Shown piece by piece: positions 23,940 through 32,465 of a stretch of 41,214 nucleotides of DNA (within the stretch, counting starts at the first letter, position 1; every line of letters starts with the position of its first letter). The translations under genes were made by a program, and so were the position numbers. The notes beneath the pieces were generated by a model. The model was not told the DNA's origin and made no database searches. It worked only from the letters and a program-made list of their open reading frames with translations. Origin of the DNA: Bacteroidales bacterium (GTDB lineage Bacteria; Bacteroidota; Bacteroidia; Bacteroidales; VadinHA17); assembly GCA_011620595.1 (NCBI GenBank), contig WOYX01000032.1:25330-66543 (forward strand). Direction: 5' to 3'.

Positions 23940-24435
23940 AAATTTTCTTCATCTCCTCTCTTACCGTCTTGCGGGCCCTGGAGAGTGCCGTACGCAGGGC
24001 GTTGACACTGGTATTCATCGCCTCTGCCGCCTCCTCGTAGGAATAACCCTCCATATCCCTGAGGATCAATGCACTCCTGTAAGGCTCCTTCATCCTGCCA
24101 ACAATCACCGATATAATCTGTGCCGCTTCGGTGTTGTCCGATGCAGCGACATGGTCGGTAACACTCTCCGGTGCACCGGTAATTGTATCCATCTCTCCGA
24201 ACATGACCCTCTTTTTTCTCCTGAGAATATCGATGCAGCAGTTGCGTGTGACGGTGGTACACCATGCCTGAAGGTTTTCGCGCCTGTCAAGCCCGGCTCT
24301 CTCCTCCCACAGTTTCATCATCACCTCCTGCACGGCATCCTCGGCCTCCTCCCTGCTGTTCAGGAAGCGCCAGGCGAGGGCATACAGCCTTCTTCCCTGC
24401 GGTAAAATTTTTTCCCTGAACTCTCCGGGCGTCAT
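23920..24435 (-). CDS. ECF-type RNA polymerase sigma factor
   Basis: This 171-residue sigma-70 family protein has only regions 2 and 4. Region 2 includes RLYALAWRFLNSREEAEDAVQEVMMKLWE and WCTTVTRNCCIDILRRKK. Region 4 has PYRSALILRDMEGYSYEEAAEAMNTSVNALRTALSRARKTVRE with its helix-turn-helix. It would direct RNA polymerase to a specific regulon, released by its membrane partner when an envelope signal arrives. It starts 27 bp after the upstream DUF4252 gene and overlaps the anti-sigma gene. The regulon is unknown; autoregulation of this operon is usual for the class. Confidence 0.92.
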   Translation of the reverse strand: MTPGEFREKILPQGRRLYALAWRFLNSREEAEDAVQEVMMKLWEERAGLDRRENLQAWCTTVTRNCCIDILRRKKRVMFGEMDTITGAPESVTDHVAASDNTEAAQIISVIVGRMKEPYRSALILRDMEGYSYEEAAEAMNTSVNALRTALSRARKTVREEMKKIYDHGTG

Positions 24436-24462
24436 TCCTTTCTGATCTCTTCCCCAAAGTTA

Positions 24463-24975
24463 TCATTTCCCGTGATTCTCAAGGATCTCAAGCCGGGCAT
24501 GGCCATCGCCGTTGCCTTCTGACATGCGTTCAACATCTTCACGAGTCAGCTTTCCGCATACCTGTATCACTGCCTCATTTTGACCCGAGGAGACCACGAG
24601 CAGTTCAGTTATCACGTCGCCTCTGCTTTTTACCATAAACCGCAGGTCAGAGTCATGGTCCCTAACTGTCATCAACTCCTCATATCTTCCCCTCCTTATC
24701 ACTTTTCCGATTTCGGAAAGCAACCCGGCATCTCCCGCCCTGAGTGATCCCTTCCTGCTGACGATTCGTACGGAAGTCACTTTTCTGTCAAGCTCTTCCA
24801 GATCCGGATCATCATCAACTGCCCGCAGCAGGCCGAAAATATTGCCGTTGATGATTACCGACGAGTATCCCTCCCTTTCGGAGTAGTTGTCGAAGAAATC
24901 GTCAAGCGGGTCCTTCTGTCCGTACAACGCAGTCGCCAGGGCGGCGATAACAAGTGTGAAAACCATTCTTTTCAT
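24463..24975 (-). CDS. DUF4252 exported protein (first copy of the sigma operon)
   Basis: This 170-residue protein has a signal peptide (MKRMVFTLVIAALATALYG) and a DUF4252 domain. It resembles the protein at 22777-23286 block for block (FDNYSEREGYSSVIING, SVRIVSRKG, YEELMTVRDHDSDLRFMVKS, ELLVVSSG), so the two are paralogues. I start at ATG 24975; the open frame extends further upstream without coding character. It is the first gene of the DUF4252 - sigma - anti-sigma - DUF4252 operon. Its function is unknown, but its position suggests an output or sensor of that switch. Confidence 0.82.
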   Translation of the reverse strand: MKRMVFTLVIAALATALYGQKDPLDDFFDNYSEREGYSSVIINGNIFGLLRAVDDDPDLEELDRKVTSVRIVSRKGSLRAGDAGLLSEIGKVIRRGRYEELMTVRDHDSDLRFMVKSRGDVITELLVVSSGQNEAVIQVCGKLTREDVERMSEGNGDGHARLEILENHGK

Positions 24976-25065
24976 GACTGTCCGTTTTAAAAGGTTAATA
25001 AAAGTCTGTTTTATTGCATGACGCATAAGCCGATAAAACATTACAGGAAAAATGCAGTTTCCGGC

Positions 25066-25098
25066 AAAAAAAATCCCCGGAGGATCTCTCTCCGGGGA
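25066..25098 (-). terminator. Rho-independent terminator after the alpha-oxoamine synthase gene
   Basis: On the minus strand TCCCCGGAG and CTCCGGGGA form a perfect 9-bp stem with a 7-nt loop (25098-25074), followed by a run of eight T (25073-25066). It lies about 30 bp after the stop codon. Confidence 0.92.
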
Positions 25099-25124
25099 AA
25101 TTGCTACTGGGAGTTCTTCTCAGT

Positions 25125-26369
25125 TCAGTTTCTGAAATCGGCCATCTCGTCAGGGTAGGCGTTAGCCTCAAGTTTCTTCTTGACCTCTTTGAAGGCATTC
25201 ACGGTATAGTTTACGTCATCCAGGGTATGGGCGGCGGTTGGGATGATACGGAGCATGATGGCATCCTTCGGAACCACAGGGTATATCACCACCGAGCAGA
25301 AGATGCCATAGTTCTGTCTCAGATCCTTGATTATCTGTGTCGCCTGCGGTATGCCTCCCTTCAGGAACACGGGCGTTACCGGAGATTCTGTCCTGCCCAG
25401 GTCGAAGCCTGCCTCCCTGAATCCTTTCTGCAGTGCCCTTGTTATGGTCCACAGTTTTTCGCGCAGCTCGGGATGATCTCTTATCAGCTCCAGCCGTTTG
25501 ATGGCTCCCAGGGTCATTGCCATCGGAAGTGCTTTGGCATATATCTGAGAGCGTAGGTTGAACCTGAGATAGCTGATGACATCCCTGTCTCCGGCGACGA
25601 AGCCGCCTATTCCTGCAAAGCTCTTCGCGAATGTTCCGAAGTAAACGTCTATATCGTCCTGAACACCGAAATGCTCACCGGTGCCTGCACCCGTTTTTCC
25701 CATGGTACCTATGCCGTGGGCGTCATCCACCAGGAGGCGGAAGTTGTATTTCTTCTTGAATGGCACTATCTTGTCGAGGGCACCAAGGTCACCTGCCATG
25801 CCGAAGACACCCTCGGTGATAACCAGTATACCTCCTCCGGTTTCACTGACTATCTTTTGTGCATGCTCAAGCTGTTTCCCGAAGCCCTCCATGTCATTGT
25901 GGGGAAAGACGAACCGCTTGGCAAACACCATCCTGAGTCCGTCCATGATACAGGCGTGGGACTCGGAGTCATACACAATCACATCTTTTCTTCCGACCAG
26001 CGCGTCTATGATTGACACCATACCCTGGTATCCGTAGTTCAGCAGGTAGGCAGCCTCCTTGCCGACGAATTCCGCTGCCATGCTTTCAAATTTCTCATGC
26101 ATGGTTGTCTGTCCCGACATCATGCGGGCCCCCATGGGGTATGCCAGTCCGTACTGCGCGGCCGCCTCGGCATCAACTTTCCTGACCTCAGGGTGATTGG
26201 CAAGCCCGAGATAATTGTTGAGGCTCCAGTTCAGCACCTCCCTGCCCATGAATTTCATCCTGGGGCCTATCTCACCTTCCAGCTTCGGAAACATGAAATA
26301 TCCGTCAGCCTGTTCCTGGTATTGTCCGAGTTCACCACGGTTCCTTCTGATCTTGTCGAAAATGTCCAC
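25125..26369 (-). CDS. Alpha-oxoamine synthase family PLP enzyme (serine palmitoyltransferase/KBL-like)
   Basis: This fold-type I PLP enzyme condenses an amino acid with an acyl-CoA or related thioester. Numbering from the upstream ATG at 26414: NNYLGLANHP at 66-75, SHACIMDGL with PLP-stacking His153, VDDAHGIGTMG with Asp230/Asp231 and His233, and TFAKSFAGIGGF with Schiff-base Lys264. The family covers serine palmitoyltransferase, 2-amino-3-ketobutyrate CoA ligase and 8-amino-7-oxononanoate synthase. In Bacteroidota a serine palmitoyltransferase making sphingolipids is plausible, but the substrate cannot be fixed by sequence. The frame reaches ATG 26414, but a -7 box lies at 26396-26403, so I prefer GTG 26369 (414 residues). 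It is monocistronic with its own terminator. Confidence 0.85.
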   Translation of the reverse strand: MDIFDKIRRNRGELGQYQEQADGYFMFPKLEGEIGPRMKFMGREVLNWSLNNYLGLANHPEVRKVDAEAAAQYGLAYPMGARMMSGQTTMHEKFESMAAEFVGKEAAYLLNYGYQGMVSIIDALVGRKDVIVYDSESHACIMDGLRMVFAKRFVFPHNDMEGFGKQLEHAQKIVSETGGGILVITEGVFGMAGDLGALDKIVPFKKKYNFRLLVDDAHGIGTMGKTGAGTGEHFGVQDDIDVYFGTFAKSFAGIGGFVAGDRDVISYLRFNLRSQIYAKALPMAMTLGAIKRLELIRDHPELREKLWTITRALQKGFREAGFDLGRTESPVTPVFLKGGIPQATQIIKDLRQNYGIFCSVVIYPVVPKDAIMLRIIPTAAHTLDDVNYTVNAFKEVKKKLEANAYPDEMADFRN

Positions 26370-26395
26370 GTCTGTTCTTTTTTGATTAATGTCCG

Positions 26396-26403
26396 CAAAA
26401 TTA
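26396..26403 (-). promoter_or_regulatory. -7 element for the alpha-oxoamine synthase (TAATTTTG)
   Basis: On the minus strand TAATTTTGCG matches TAnnTTTG and equals the boxes at the bamD and efflux promoters. It lies downstream of the ATG at 26414, so a transcript from it could only use the GTG at 26369 (leader of about 20 nt). No TTG at the preferred -33 distance was found. Confidence 0.55.
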
Positions 26404-26507
26404 TAAAACATCAATCAGCAGCAGTACCTATTTATACCTATTTATGTCGGTAAATTAACACTCCTTTAACCATTTCACACCTTTTAAATGACCACTTTTA
26501 TATCGTA

Positions 26508-26541
26508 TTGGGACGATGAATGAAAAAAAAGAGTAATTTTG
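26508..26541 (+). promoter_or_regulatory. Promoter for the bamD-rpoZ-coaBC-porD-recN-fabI operon
   Basis: TTG at 26508-26510 and TAATTTTG at 26534-26541 match the two Bacteroidota elements with a somewhat long 23-bp gap. Transcription would begin near 26546, only about 12 nt before the bamD ATG. Confidence 0.6.
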
Positions 26542-26557
26542 CGCAACATTTCCGTTT

Positions 26558-27376
26558 ATGAGGATCAGGCCCTTAATATTTATCATTCTGGCGTTTGCCG
26601 TCACATCGTGCGGTGAGTATGAGAAGCTTCTCAAGAGCAGCGATTATGAGCTCAAGAAGCAGAAGGTCTATGACTATTTTGATGACGGCAAGTACACTAA
26701 GTCGATAGAGCTGCTCGCGCAGATACTGCCGAGGTTCAGGGCCACGGAGGAGGCAGAGCAGCTGAACTGGATCAATGCACAGGCTCACTTCAGGATACGT
26801 GACTACATGATGGCCGGCACCTATTATCAAAACTTTGCCGACACCTATCCCGGAAGCAACAATGCAGAGGAGGCTTCCTATCTCTCAGCGTTGTGTGATT
26901 ACTATATGAGTCCGAGGCCTGAGCTGGACCAGTCCAATACCAGGAAGGCGATAGAGAGCTTTACCATCTTCATGAGGAGGTATCCGACCAGCACACGGCT
27001 TGACGACTGCAAGGCAAGGATACTGGAGCTTCAGGAGAAGCTGGTGGAGAAGTCATATCTTAATGCCAGGCTCTACTATGACCTGAAACAGTACCGTGCT
27101 GCCACGGTCTCACTGGCCAACAGTCTCAAGGAGTATCCTGACACAAAATATCGCGAGGAGCTGATGTATCTGAAGCTGGATGCACTGTTTCTCTACGCTG
27201 AAAGGAGCGTTCCGGAGAAGCAGGTTGAGCGATATCAGGCTGCACTCGACGAGTATTATTCGTTTATTGAAGAGTTTCCCGAGAGCAGGTATTCGAGGGA
27301 GGTGGGGAGAATTTTCAACACAACGGCAAAATTCCTGAGGGTTGAGACAACGGCTCCCGTTACAGAAAGCAACTGA
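26558..27376 (+). CDS. bamD: Outer-membrane protein assembly factor BamD (lipoprotein)
   Basis: This 272-residue lipoprotein has lipobox VTSC with the acceptor Cys18. It consists of tetratricopeptide-like helix pairs characteristic of BamD (YFDDGKYTKSIELLAQILPRF, FRIRDYMMAGTYYQNFADTYPGSNNAEEASYL, AIESFTIFMRRYPTSTRLDDC). BamD is the essential lipoprotein partner of BamA for inserting outer-membrane beta-barrels. Length is normal. It is the first gene of a six-gene run whose order bamD-rpoZ-coaBC-porD-recN I recognise as a common Bacteroidota arrangement. Confidence 0.93.
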   Translation: MRIRPLIFIILAFAVTSCGEYEKLLKSSDYELKKQKVYDYFDDGKYTKSIELLAQILPRFRATEEAEQLNWINAQAHFRIRDYMMAGTYYQNFADTYPGSNNAEEASYLSALCDYYMSPRPELDQSNTRKAIESFTIFMRRYPTSTRLDDCKARILELQEKLVEKSYLNARLYYDLKQYRAATVSLANSLKEYPDTKYREELMYLKLDALFLYAERSVPEKQVERYQAALDEYYSFIEEFPESRYSREVGRIFNTTAKFLRVETTAPVTESN

Positions 27377-27392
27377 CAACAGTAACATAACT

Positions 27393-27728
27393 ATGGATTA
27401 TAAGAAGACAGCGGCATCGTTCACTACCATAACACGGGATGTGGACAAGTTAGACAGTAAAACGGGCAACATTTACGAGAGTGTTATCATCGTTGCGCGC
27501 CGGGCAAACCAGATCAGCGTTCAGATGAAGCAGGAGCTGAATTCCAAGCTGGAAGAGTTTGCCTCATTCAATGACAACCTTGAAGAGGTTTTTGAGAACA
27601 GGGAGCAGATAGAGATATCTAAATTCTACGAACGGCTGCCAAAGCCCACCCTTATTGCACTGGCAGAGTTCGAGGACGACAAGATCTATTTCCGCAATCC
27701 AGATAAAGATCAGACGCAGAAGAAGTAA
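27393..27728 (+). CDS. rpoZ: RNA polymerase omega subunit (Bacteroidota type)
   Basis: This 111-residue protein has the omega core in Bacteroidota style: GNIYESVIIVARRANQISVQMKQELNSKLEEF, where the RANQI segment clamps the beta-prime C-terminus. It is acidic afterwards. The start at 27393 is 16 bp after bamD; the open frame to 27342 overlaps bamD and is not used. Omega assists assembly of RNA polymerase and can mediate ppGpp effects. Its placement between bamD and coaBC is the usual one in this phylum. Confidence 0.88.
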   Translation: MDYKKTAASFTTITRDVDKLDSKTGNIYESVIIVARRANQISVQMKQELNSKLEEFASFNDNLEEVFENREQIEISKFYERLPKPTLIALAEFEDDKIYFRNPDKDQTQKK

Positions 27729-27736
27729 CGTGCATC

Positions 27737-28948
27737 ATGCTGAAAGGCGGGAATATACTCCTTGGTGTCACCGGAGGCATTGCAGCCTATAAGGCTGCTG
27801 CCATCATACGGTTGCTTGTTAAGGAAGGGGCGGAGGTAAAGGTGATCATGACTCCCCTTGCCAAAGAGTTCATTACCCCTTTGACGCTGGCGACCCTTTC
27901 CAAAAATCCTGTTCTGGTTGATTTTTTTGACCCGGAGGACGGGCGGTGGAACAGTCATATTGATCTTGGCATATGGGCCGATCTCTTCCTCGTGGCTCCC
28001 GCCACAGCCAACACCATAGGCAAGATGGCGACCGGCATAGCTGACAACCTGCTGCTGACAACTCTTCTCTCGGCACGCTGTCCTGTTTTCCTGGCCCCGG
28101 CCATGGACCTTGACATGTTTAATCATCCTGCTACGGTGAGGAACATTGAGACCCTGAAGTCATTCGGGCATCATTTCATCGGGCCCGACACCGGCGAGCT
28201 TGCCAGCGGTCTGGAAGGCAAGGGCCGCATGAGTGAGCCGGAGATAATAGTAAAGGAGATCGTTGAGTTCCTCTCAAAAAAAAAAATAACTGAACTGCCT
28301 CTCAGGGGAAAAAGGGTATTCATCAATGCCGGTCCCACCGTAGAACCCATTGACCCCGTTCGTTTTATCAGCAACCACTCATCAGGGCGCATGGGCATCG
28401 CCCTCGCCGATGAGGCAGCAGCACTGGGTGCAGAGGTGACGCTGGTGCTGGGTCCGGTGAGCCTGTCGCCGGCACACGCTGATGTAAAAACTGTCGCTGT
28501 GAAAACAGCAGCAGAGATGATGGAGGCCTCCGTCACTGCCTTCCGTGATTGTGACATCGCCATCCTGGCTGCCGCAGTAGCTGATTTCACCCCGGAAACA
28601 ACCTCTTCAACAAAGATCAGGCGTGGCAAGGGAGAGATGGTCATCAGGCTCAAGCCTACGGAGGATATAGCAGATTATCTCGGGAGCATCAGGAAGAGTG
28701 GCCAGTTCATCGCGGGCTTTGCCCTGGAGACCGACAATGAGACAGCCAATGCCATGGGTAAGCTGAAACGCAAGAATCTTGACATGATCATCCTCAATTC
28801 CCTCAGGGATGAAGGGGCGGGGTTCGGTTATGAAACCAACAGGATCACCATCATTGACAGTAACAATAATATTGATAAATTTGAGTTGAAATCAAAGGGT
28901 GAGGTTGCCTCGGATATATTGCGCAGGATCATCTCTTTGACAGGCTGA
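27737..28948 (+). CDS. coaBC: Bifunctional CoaBC: phosphopantothenoylcysteine synthetase/decarboxylase
   Basis: This 403-residue enzyme carries out two steps of coenzyme A synthesis. The N-terminal CoaC flavoprotein domain (1-180) has GVTGGIAAYKA, catalytic His74 (WNSHIDLG) and AMDLDMF (122-128). Its substrate-lid motif reads ELASGLEGKGRM, with Ser157 where E. coli CoaC has the cysteine that reduces the aminoenethiolate. I recall this Ser version as common in Bacteroidota. The CoaB domain (191-403) begins KRVFINAGPTVEPIDPVRFISNHSSGRMG. The linker contains 11 consecutive adenines (28276-28286), a possible slippage site. It is co-transcribed with its neighbours (8 and 6 bp gaps). Confidence 0.95.
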   Translation: MLKGGNILLGVTGGIAAYKAAAIIRLLVKEGAEVKVIMTPLAKEFITPLTLATLSKNPVLVDFFDPEDGRWNSHIDLGIWADLFLVAPATANTIGKMATGIADNLLLTTLLSARCPVFLAPAMDLDMFNHPATVRNIETLKSFGHHFIGPDTGELASGLEGKGRMSEPEIIVKEIVEFLSKKKITELPLRGKRVFINAGPTVEPIDPVRFISNHSSGRMGIALADEAAALGAEVTLVLGPVSLSPAHADVKTVAVKTAAEMMEASVTAFRDCDIAILAAAVADFTPETTSSTKIRRGKGEMVIRLKPTEDIADYLGSIRKSGQFIAGFALETDNETANAMGKLKRKNLDMIILNSLRDEGAGFGYETNRITIIDSNNNIDKFELKSKGEVASDILRRIISLTG

Positions 28949-28954
28949 TACCAG

Positions 28955-29887
28955 ATGTCCAATATCATCAGAAGAAGGGTTCTATTAACGGCTGCCGCCA
29001 TACTGTTCACGGTTTCCGGTGTGATTTCGCAGGAGCTGTACTGCAATGTGCAGGTCTCGGCACAGAAGATCCAGGGCTCGAACAGAGAGGTCTTCCAGAG
29101 CATGCAGCGCGACATATATGAGTTCATGAACAGCATGGTCTGGACCGACAATCTCTTCAGCTTTTCCGAGAGGATAGAGTGCAATATTCTTATAAACCTT
29201 GATGAGCAGCTCTCCGCTGATGAGTTCAGGGGCACGCTGCAGGTACAGCTTCGCCGGCCGGTTTTCAACACCACATATGAATCGACCGTTCTGAACTTTG
29301 TCGACAACAATTTTCAGTTCAGGTATGTTGAGTTTCAGCCGCTCGAGTTCAATCCCAACAGCCACACCAGCAACCTCGTCTCGGTCCTTGCCTACTATGC
29401 CTATCTCCTGATAGGGATGGACTTCGATACTTTTTCTCCCAATGGTGGCACACCCTATTTCCAGATCGCTGAAAAGATCGTCACAAATGCTCAGAATGCG
29501 CCCGAGGCAGGGTGGAAGCCCTATGACGGTTCACGGAACAGAAACCGCTACTGGCTTGTGAAGAACATACTTGACAACGAGTATTCAGGTGTCAGGCAGT
29601 TTGTTTACCTGTATCATATCAGGGGGTTGGACCGCCTGGAGTCTGATATCACCAGGGCCCGCACCGAGATATATGAGAGTCTGAAACAACTGCAGGTGGT
29701 CTACCGCCGCCGTCCCGACCCCTTCATGTATTATATGACCATTATCCTGGATGCCAAGGCCGATGAGATTGTTAATATCTTTTCCCAGGCCTTCCCGGAG
29801 GAGAAGAACAGGGTCGTGCAGATACTTACTGAGATAGATCCGGCCAACGATTCAAAGTACCAGAAGATTCTTACCGCATCGGGTTAA
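28955..29887 (+). CDS. porD: PorD family protein (DUF4835), type IX secretion associated
   Basis: This 310-residue exported protein has a signal peptide (LLTAAAILFTVSGVISQ, residues 10-26), then the DUF4835 sequence beginning QELYCNVQVSAQKIQGSN. Further conserved blocks are WTDNLFSFSERIECNILINL, RPVFNTTYESTVLNFVD, and LVSVLAYYAYLLIGMDFDTFS. PorD is required for gliding or gingipain-type secretion in studied Bacteroidota, although its exact place in the machinery is unclear. Length is typical (about 300). The gene lies 6 bp after coaBC and 10 bp before recN, its standard neighbours. Confidence 0.85.
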   Translation: MSNIIRRRVLLTAAAILFTVSGVISQELYCNVQVSAQKIQGSNREVFQSMQRDIYEFMNSMVWTDNLFSFSERIECNILINLDEQLSADEFRGTLQVQLRRPVFNTTYESTVLNFVDNNFQFRYVEFQPLEFNPNSHTSNLVSVLAYYAYLLIGMDFDTFSPNGGTPYFQIAEKIVTNAQNAPEAGWKPYDGSRNRNRYWLVKNILDNEYSGVRQFVYLYHIRGLDRLESDITRARTEIYESLKQLQVVYRRRPDPFMYYMTIILDAKADEIVNIFSQAFPEEKNRVVQILTEIDPANDSKYQKILTASG

Positions 29888-29897
29888 TGTACTGATC

Positions 29898-31556
29898 ATG
29901 CTTCGCAGACTGACTGTAAAAAACTATGCCATAATCCGGGAGCTTGACATGGGCTTCGGTGACGGTTTTACGGTCATTACCGGTGAGACCGGGGCCGGAA
30001 AGTCGATTCTCCTGGGAGCACTGGGGCTGGCGCTGGGGGAGAGGGCGGACACATCTGTGCTGCTGAGCCAGGATGAAAAGTGTATCGTGGAGGCCGACTT
30101 CAACGTCAGGGGATATGAGCTGGAGGCGCTTTTCGACGATAACGGCCTTGATTACGATGATGAACTGATACTGCGACGCGAGATAACCCCTGCCGGCAAG
30201 TCGAGAGCATTCATCAATGATACCCCTGTGACACTTAATGTGATGAAGGAGCTTGGCACCAGGCTCATTGATGTACATTCCCAGCATCAGACCCTTCTGC
30301 TCGGAAACAGTATGTTTCAGTTGCGGGTTATTGATGCCTATGCGGGTGCTGCTTCCCTCTCCGGTGAATATAGGAATGCATGGGCCAGATACCTCAGGGC
30401 CAGGCATGCTTATGATGATGTGGCCGGTGATGCAGAGAGGGAGAGGGCTGACTTCGACTACTACTCCCATCAGCTGGAGGAGCTGCTGGCCGCCAGGCTT
30501 ACGGCAGGCGAGCAGGAGGCACTGGAGCAGGAGCAGGAGAGGCTCACCAATGCCGGAGAAATAAAGGAGGCCCTGACGGCTGTCACAACGGCACTGTCGG
30601 GCGACGGTTCCTCGGTACTTTCTCTGCTGAGGACGGTACGCAACAGGCTGGCAAAGATATCAGACTGGCTGCCAGAGGCTGCTGCCCTTGAGAGGCGGAT
30701 TGATGCTCAGCTTATTGATCTCAATGACATATCATACGAGGCTGAGAAACTGAACAGCAACACAGCAGATGACCCGGGCAGGCTTGAGCAGGTGACCGCA
30801 CGGCTGGATACTATCTGGTCTCTCATGCAGAAGCACAGGTGCAGGGACCTCAGTGAGCTGCTGTCACGGCAGGAGCAGATCGCCGATAGGGTATCCATGT
30901 CTGCAGGTGTTGATGAGCGGATCACTGACCTTAAGAAGAGTGCCGATGAAGCCTATGCTGTAGTAACGGAGCTTGCCGGCCGCCTCTCCGCAGCCAGGAG
31001 AGAAGCGGTCAGTGCGTTTACACGTGAAATCACCGCCATGCTTAAGAAACTGGGGATGCCGCATGCGCGATTTGAGACAGACCTCATCCCATTGGAACTT
31101 CCCGGACCCTCAGGAGTGGAGAAGGCTGAGTTCATGTTCAGTGCCAACAGACAGGTGGAACCCGAAGAGCTGTCGCGATGCGCTTCCGGCGGGGAGCTGT
31201 CGAGGGTGATGCTCTGCCTGAAGTCGGTGCTGGCAAGCAGCTCAGGACTGCCTGCAATTATCTTTGACGAGATAGATTCGGGGGTCTCGGGTGAGGTGGC
31301 TTCCATGGTCGGAGACATATTGGAGGATATGGGAAGGAGCATGCAGGTTATCAACATAACCCATCTGCCGCAGGTGGCATCGAGGGGCACTTTGCATTAT
31401 CATGTCTACAAGGAGGAGAGTGATCACTCAACAATTACCCGTGTCAGGTTGTTGAACAACGTTGAGAGGGTGCAGGAGATTGCCAGGCTGCTCAGCGGTA
31501 GCACGGTCACGGAAGCAGCGGTGAACAATGCCCGGGAGCTCCTCGGAAACAAATAA
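29898..31556 (+). CDS. recN: DNA repair protein RecN
   Basis: This 552-residue SMC-like ATPase takes part in double-strand break repair. It has N-terminal Walker A GETGAGKS (29-36), Q-loop DVHSQHQTLLLG, a central antiparallel coiled coil (about 155-370) rich in Glu, Arg and Ala, signature motif ASGGELSRVMLCLKS near 428, and Walker B IIFDEIDSGVSGE near 454. The D-loop and H-loop INITHLPQVAS complete the head. Length is normal. It is the fifth gene of the bamD operon, 33 bp before fabI. Confidence 0.97.
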   Translation: MLRRLTVKNYAIIRELDMGFGDGFTVITGETGAGKSILLGALGLALGERADTSVLLSQDEKCIVEADFNVRGYELEALFDDNGLDYDDELILRREITPAGKSRAFINDTPVTLNVMKELGTRLIDVHSQHQTLLLGNSMFQLRVIDAYAGAASLSGEYRNAWARYLRARHAYDDVAGDAERERADFDYYSHQLEELLAARLTAGEQEALEQEQERLTNAGEIKEALTAVTTALSGDGSSVLSLLRTVRNRLAKISDWLPEAAALERRIDAQLIDLNDISYEAEKLNSNTADDPGRLEQVTARLDTIWSLMQKHRCRDLSELLSRQEQIADRVSMSAGVDERITDLKKSADEAYAVVTELAGRLSAARREAVSAFTREITAMLKKLGMPHARFETDLIPLELPGPSGVEKAEFMFSANRQVEPEELSRCASGGELSRVMLCLKSVLASSSGLPAIIFDEIDSGVSGEVASMVGDILEDMGRSMQVINITHLPQVASRGTLHYHVYKEESDHSTITRVRLLNNVERVQEIARLLSGSTVTEAAVNNARELLGNK

Positions 31557-31589
31557 CGGTTTTACGTAAACAATTAAATCAGACTTATC

Positions 31590-32426
31590 ATGATCACCAA
31601 TCTGCTGGAGGGCAAGCGGGGAATAATCTTCGGGGCCCTGAATGACAAATCCATCGCGTGGCATGTGGCGGAGAAGGCACATGCCCAGGGAGCACGCCTG
31701 GTACTGACCAACGCCCCTGTGGCCATTCGTATGGGCACCATCGGGGAGCTGGCGGAGAAGACCGGCAGCGAGGTGATATCAGCCGACGCCACCAGCATGA
31801 AAGACCTTAATGAGCTGTTCGGCAGGTCGATGGAATACTTCGGAGGGAAGATCGACTTCGTGCTGCACTCTATAGGCATGTCGCCCAACGTGCGGAAGGG
31901 GATACCCTATGCTGAGATCAACTATGAAAACATGCTGAAGACACTGGATATCTCCGCCCTCAGCTTTCACCGCATATTGCAGACAGCCTACAGGCTTGAC
32001 GCCATCAGCGAATGGGGCTCAGTGGTGGCACTCTCGTATGTGGCTGCCCAGCGTACCCTGGCAGGCTACAACGACATGGGTGACGCCAAGGCATTGCTGG
32101 AGTCCATAGCAAGAAGCTTCGGTTATATCTACGGAAAGGAGAGACATGTGAGAGTGAATACAATATCGCAGTCGCCTACAGCCACCACCGCCGGGGCCGG
32201 TATTTCGGGTTTTGACTCGCTGGTCGACTTCTCCGAAAGGATGTCACCGCTGGGCAACGCTGATGCCTCCGACTGTGCCGATGTATGCATCACACTCTTC
32301 TCTGATCTTACCCGTAAGGTTACCATGCAGAACATCTTCAACGATGGCGGCTTCTCGAGTATGGGAATGAGCCAGAGGGCCATTGAGCAATACCGGAAGA
32401 GCTTTGAGGAGTGTCCTGATAAGTAA
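31590..32426 (+). CDS. fabI: Enoyl-[acyl-carrier-protein] reductase (NADH), FabI type
   Basis: This 278-residue short-chain dehydrogenase-like enzyme performs the last reduction of the fatty acid elongation cycle. The cofactor motif is GIIFGALNDKSIAWHVA (11-27). The catalytic pair is Tyr160 and Lys167 (GYNDMGDAK) with the second conserved Tyr150 (SYVAA), matching Tyr156/Lys163/Tyr146 in E. coli. The substrate loop contains ISQSPTATTAGAGISGF. It ends the bamD-recN run before a strong terminator. As the FabI form it belongs to the triclosan-target family. Confidence 0.97.
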   Translation: MITNLLEGKRGIIFGALNDKSIAWHVAEKAHAQGARLVLTNAPVAIRMGTIGELAEKTGSEVISADATSMKDLNELFGRSMEYFGGKIDFVLHSIGMSPNVRKGIPYAEINYENMLKTLDISALSFHRILQTAYRLDAISEWGSVVALSYVAAQRTLAGYNDMGDAKALLESIARSFGYIYGKERHVRVNTISQSPTATTAGAGISGFDSLVDFSERMSPLGNADASDCADVCITLFSDLTRKVTMQNIFNDGGFSSMGMSQRAIEQYRKSFEECPDK

Positions 32427-32465
32427 TAATACTCACACCTATTAGGTATAAAAACCTCTTTTGTC

